64,000 nt of DNA from Spongilla lacustris (lineage: Eukaryota; Porifera; Demospongiae; Spongillida; Spongillidae), in assembly GCA_949361645.1 (NCBI GenBank), contig OX442415.1, positions 21,991,790-22,055,789 on the forward strand, written 5' to 3'. The position numbers were made by a program, and so were the translations under genes. A model generated the notes under the pieces. The model had not been told where the DNA came from, ran no database searches, and saw only the letters and a program-made list of their open reading frames with translations. Of the stretch, positions 61,591-64,000 are shown piece by piece; position 1 is the first letter of the stretch; each line of letters starts with the position of its first letter.

Positions 61591-62456
61591 TTTACATGTA
61601 CAGCATTTGTAAATTCCAGCTGCTTTTTGGTTTCATTCTGATTGTAGGCAACGATCTAGGCCTATGGATTAATTGAACTAATTTTAAGTTTCAGGTACAC
61701 GTTGACATGGAAAAACTGTTATCTAGGCCTCTATGTGCGCGTACTGACGAGCCAAAAGATTTAATTAAAACTCCAACTGGCCATAAAGTTGTAGTTGGTC
61801 AGCACAACATACCAATGATGTCATGTGGAGCATGCTGGCCGCATGGTATGGCCTGATATACACATAACGAGCTATTATGAAAGCATAGCAGACTGTACTG
61901 TAGTCATCTAGCGAGAGGATATCTGTTGTGGTGTGTATTGTATGAAATAGTTGTATCATTTTTCATATATATATATACTTATATCATACCGTTGGTAATT
62001 AAAAATTCTATTTCGATCATGCAGTTCGATAGGATTTGGTCTTTTTCAAAGGGAATTGTAGTTCCCCTGGTCTAGATCTGGTCTAAAATATATTGTAGTC
62101 ACTGACACAACTAACCTACAAATGCATAATTTGTGTATCACGCGGGTATTGCCTTTATGGGATTGAGACTGTGGTGACCAGTGGCACATAAAATGAACTT
62201 GCAGTTGTGTTATCAATTACATCTTATTATCACACTGTATTGATCTGCTACTTTGCTTGCCTCAACATGTTCCCCTGTTTCAACAATCCAGGCGGTGAGT
62301 TTCCAATGTTTACTTGTGAAATACCATATTTATTATGCCCTCTACTTTATACATAACTTTGACACACCAGAAGGTAAGTGCTGTTTCATCTAACATGTCA
62401 TATAGCAGTACATGTGTACATGGTACTAAGTTCATTGCCTTTGTAACAGTTTGAAC

Positions 62457-63272
62457 CAGTGTTGCCGCGATTAAGTACTTGCCCATAATCGTTTTAATCG
62501 CGATAATCGCAATATACGCATTTAATCGCGATATTTAATCGGCGATATAATAATTATTAATAAGCATTAATAAACCTTACGTAAGTGTGATCAGATGTCA
62601 CAGAAAGAAGCTAAACCTATGTACGTGCCACAAAAAGAGGATGTGGTTAGTGTGGATCGTACTGCGCATAGAAGTTCAGCATGGCAATATTATAAGAAGG
62701 CTCTAAATTCATCCTGGGTTGTGTGCTTGAAGTGCTGCAAATGGGTATCAAGACATGACAACAACACTACCAACATGAGGTATCACTTGAAGTCTGCCCA
62801 TGGAATAGAGTTGTCTTCAGAAGGCAAAGAGTAACTGAGCCCTTTAAAGATCAAGTATGAAAATTATCTGAAATTGTATGTTCAATGTAGCAGCTGTCAG
62901 AACGAAGGCACCAGCAGTACCTGTAGCACTAGCAAGATATTTATCAGTAAAAATATATCACAGAAAAAAAGATGGAGACTTTTGCCAAATCGGCTCAGTA
63001 AATGCATTTTTCTTAAGAAAAACTCTAAATTTCTGTAGCATATAGCCATATACGTTCAAGATGACAATAGAGTGAATATATACATGTGATATGATTCGAA
63101 CTAGTTCTATTAAGAAATAAACTATGCCCTATATTTTCCATATACTTTTTCCGTTAACGTCCGCATACTTTTATCGCGATTGATAGCATCATTAATCGCG
63201 ATAAATCGTTAATCGCGATATAACATTTTAATCGCGATATATCGTAAATCGCGATATATCGCGGCAACACTG
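62457..63272 (+). mobile_element. small hAT-type DNA transposon with BED-finger gene
   Basis: Inverted termini CAGTGTTGCCGCGAT (left) and ATCGCGGCAACACTG (right) bound 816 bases, flanked by an exact 8-base duplication GTTTGAAC (62449-62456 and 63273-63280). CAGTG-type ends and 8-base target duplications are hAT hallmarks. Both subterminal regions are packed with AATCGCGAT words, as expected for transposase binding sites. The paralogous segment at 26349-26356 has a single GTTTGAAC in matching context, i.e. the empty site. No catalytic transposase domain is encoded, so movement would need help from elsewhere. Confidence 0.92.
62595..62834 (+). CDS. BED zinc-finger protein inside the hAT element
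   Basis: An intronless 79-residue frame. The core is AWQYYKKALNSSW, then VCLKCCKWV and NTTNMRYHLKSAHG: the aromatic start, C-x2-C and H-x5-H spacing of a BED finger, the DNA-binding N-terminus of hAT transposases. It stops at TAA just after the finger, and the 430 bases after it hold no recognisable transposase core, so this is either a truncated transposase or a stand-alone DNA-binding protein. The start ATG is taken as the first in frame after the subterminal repeats. Confidence 0.7.
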   Translation: MSQKEAKPMYVPQKEDVVSVDRTAHRSSAWQYYKKALNSSWVVCLKCCKWVSRHDNNTTNMRYHLKSAHGIELSSEGKE

Positions 63273-63610
63273 GTTTGAACTAACTAGTTGATGACCACAT
63301 TACCTTAACACCAACATGTATATTAGGACAAATCAATAGCTGTACAGGAGTAATTGCTTGAAGCACTCAGTCTATGAACTTATATATCAATACTTTTAAG
63401 TACAATCACAAAACAACATTCATGCATGCTAAACACATAGCATGTAGCATGTAGCTATTTTATATAGCATATGTACAGTGCTCAAAATCAGGACTCAATT
63501 TTGATCGGCGATTTGACAGATCAATAATAGATTAAATTCAGATTTGTTTGGACATCCATTTATACGTGTGTTATTGTGTAGAACAAGTACGTTAATATCA
63601 GATACACAAA

Positions 63611-63636
63611 AATGAGCCAAACAGTGCTGGTTCAAG
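63611..63636 (+). CDS. possible first exon of unknown gene at window end
   Basis: ATG starts a short frame MSQTVLVQ that meets GGTGAGT, a good donor. No further exon is visible before the window ends, so this is weak. Confidence 0.2.
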
Positions 63637-64000
63637 GTGAGTCAATCTGCAGATATAAAGCCACACTTAAAGCTTAAGATGTGAATGACTATGTAAACAT
63701 GTTAGTTTTGTTCCACTAAGAAATGGATATAGGTAGAACATGTTTAGGTAACTACTCGCTATGCTGTGGAATAGATTTAAGTGGGGCCCTATCTCTTATG
63801 TTGGACCCCACACCATACTCTCTCCTTGTATTGTCCTAGAAGCATGTTCCTTCTTTGGATGCTGTTATAGTCTGCTTGCTTACCATACAGATCTTCACTA
63901 TTATTAAACACGCCTGCTATAAAACATGTAATTTGATCGCGGTTTAGCTGAATGTCTCAGCTATGTACACAGTGTGTGGTTATTCACATAGGTATACTGT

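Overview
The window looks like nuclear DNA of an early-branching marine animal, most likely a demosponge. This is an inference from three things: AT-rich sequence saturated with TACATGTA/ACATGTAC words and (TG)n tracts, very short introns (51 to 69 bases) in the one well-preserved gene, and that gene being a Roc-COR GTPase with several Death domains, a class known from sponge and other invertebrate genomes. Nothing is bacterial; there is no operon, CRISPR array or phage.

Two genes can be read. (1) A Roco-type GTPase with three C-terminal Death-like domains on the + strand (37,972-41,065, five exons, about 947 residues, 5' exons not found). (2) Pieces of Rab GDP-dissociation inhibitor (GDI) on the + strand. 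The best set is at 17.8-20.7 kb, but it lacks the N-terminal Rossmann part, about 110 residues in the middle and about 100 residues before the last exon. Around it, on both sides of the Roco gene, a single 69-base GDI exon recurs at least 14 times in full or nearly full form, plus four 3' remnants, all on the + strand. Seven copies keep an open frame and both splice dinucleotides. Three extra copies of another GDI exon and a second copy of the last exon are also present. Many copies end abruptly at TG microsatellites.

Layout. 1-17 kb: mosaic of duplicated non-coding blocks with GDI exon copies, TG tracts, tRNA-derived SINE-like units, a TTAA-flanked transposon and fragments of a retroelement Pol C-terminus. 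17.5-20.8 kb: rearranged GDI locus with a 357-base inverted repeat in its last intron. 20.8-24.7 kb: apparently single-copy, no gene recognised. 24.7-26.5 kb: segment duplicated at 60.5-63.3 kb, containing tiny perfect hairpins. 26.5-35.3 kb: satellite of about 87 monomers of 100 bases, each with a GTAAGT-like donor, with higher-order structure near 1,203 bases. 35.3-37.3 kb: region bounded by long inverted arms. 38-41 kb: Roco gene. 41.2-57.8 kb: more duplicated blocks, some carrying the Roco 3' flank together with a GDI exon, plus a P2X7-C-terminus-like ORF. 58-64 kb: large inverted repeat, 22-base minisatellite fused in frame to the GDI C-terminus, a decayed Pol fragment, two leader cassettes and a complete small hAT element encoding only a BED finger.

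Functionally, GDI would recycle Rab GTPases, and the Roco-Death protein would be a cytosolic signalling GTPase; nothing shows that they cooperate. The notable biology is structural: exon amplification, microsatellite-bounded breakpoints and several mobile elements datable against paralogous empty sites. Assembly error in such a repeat-rich region is a real alternative for some rearrangements.
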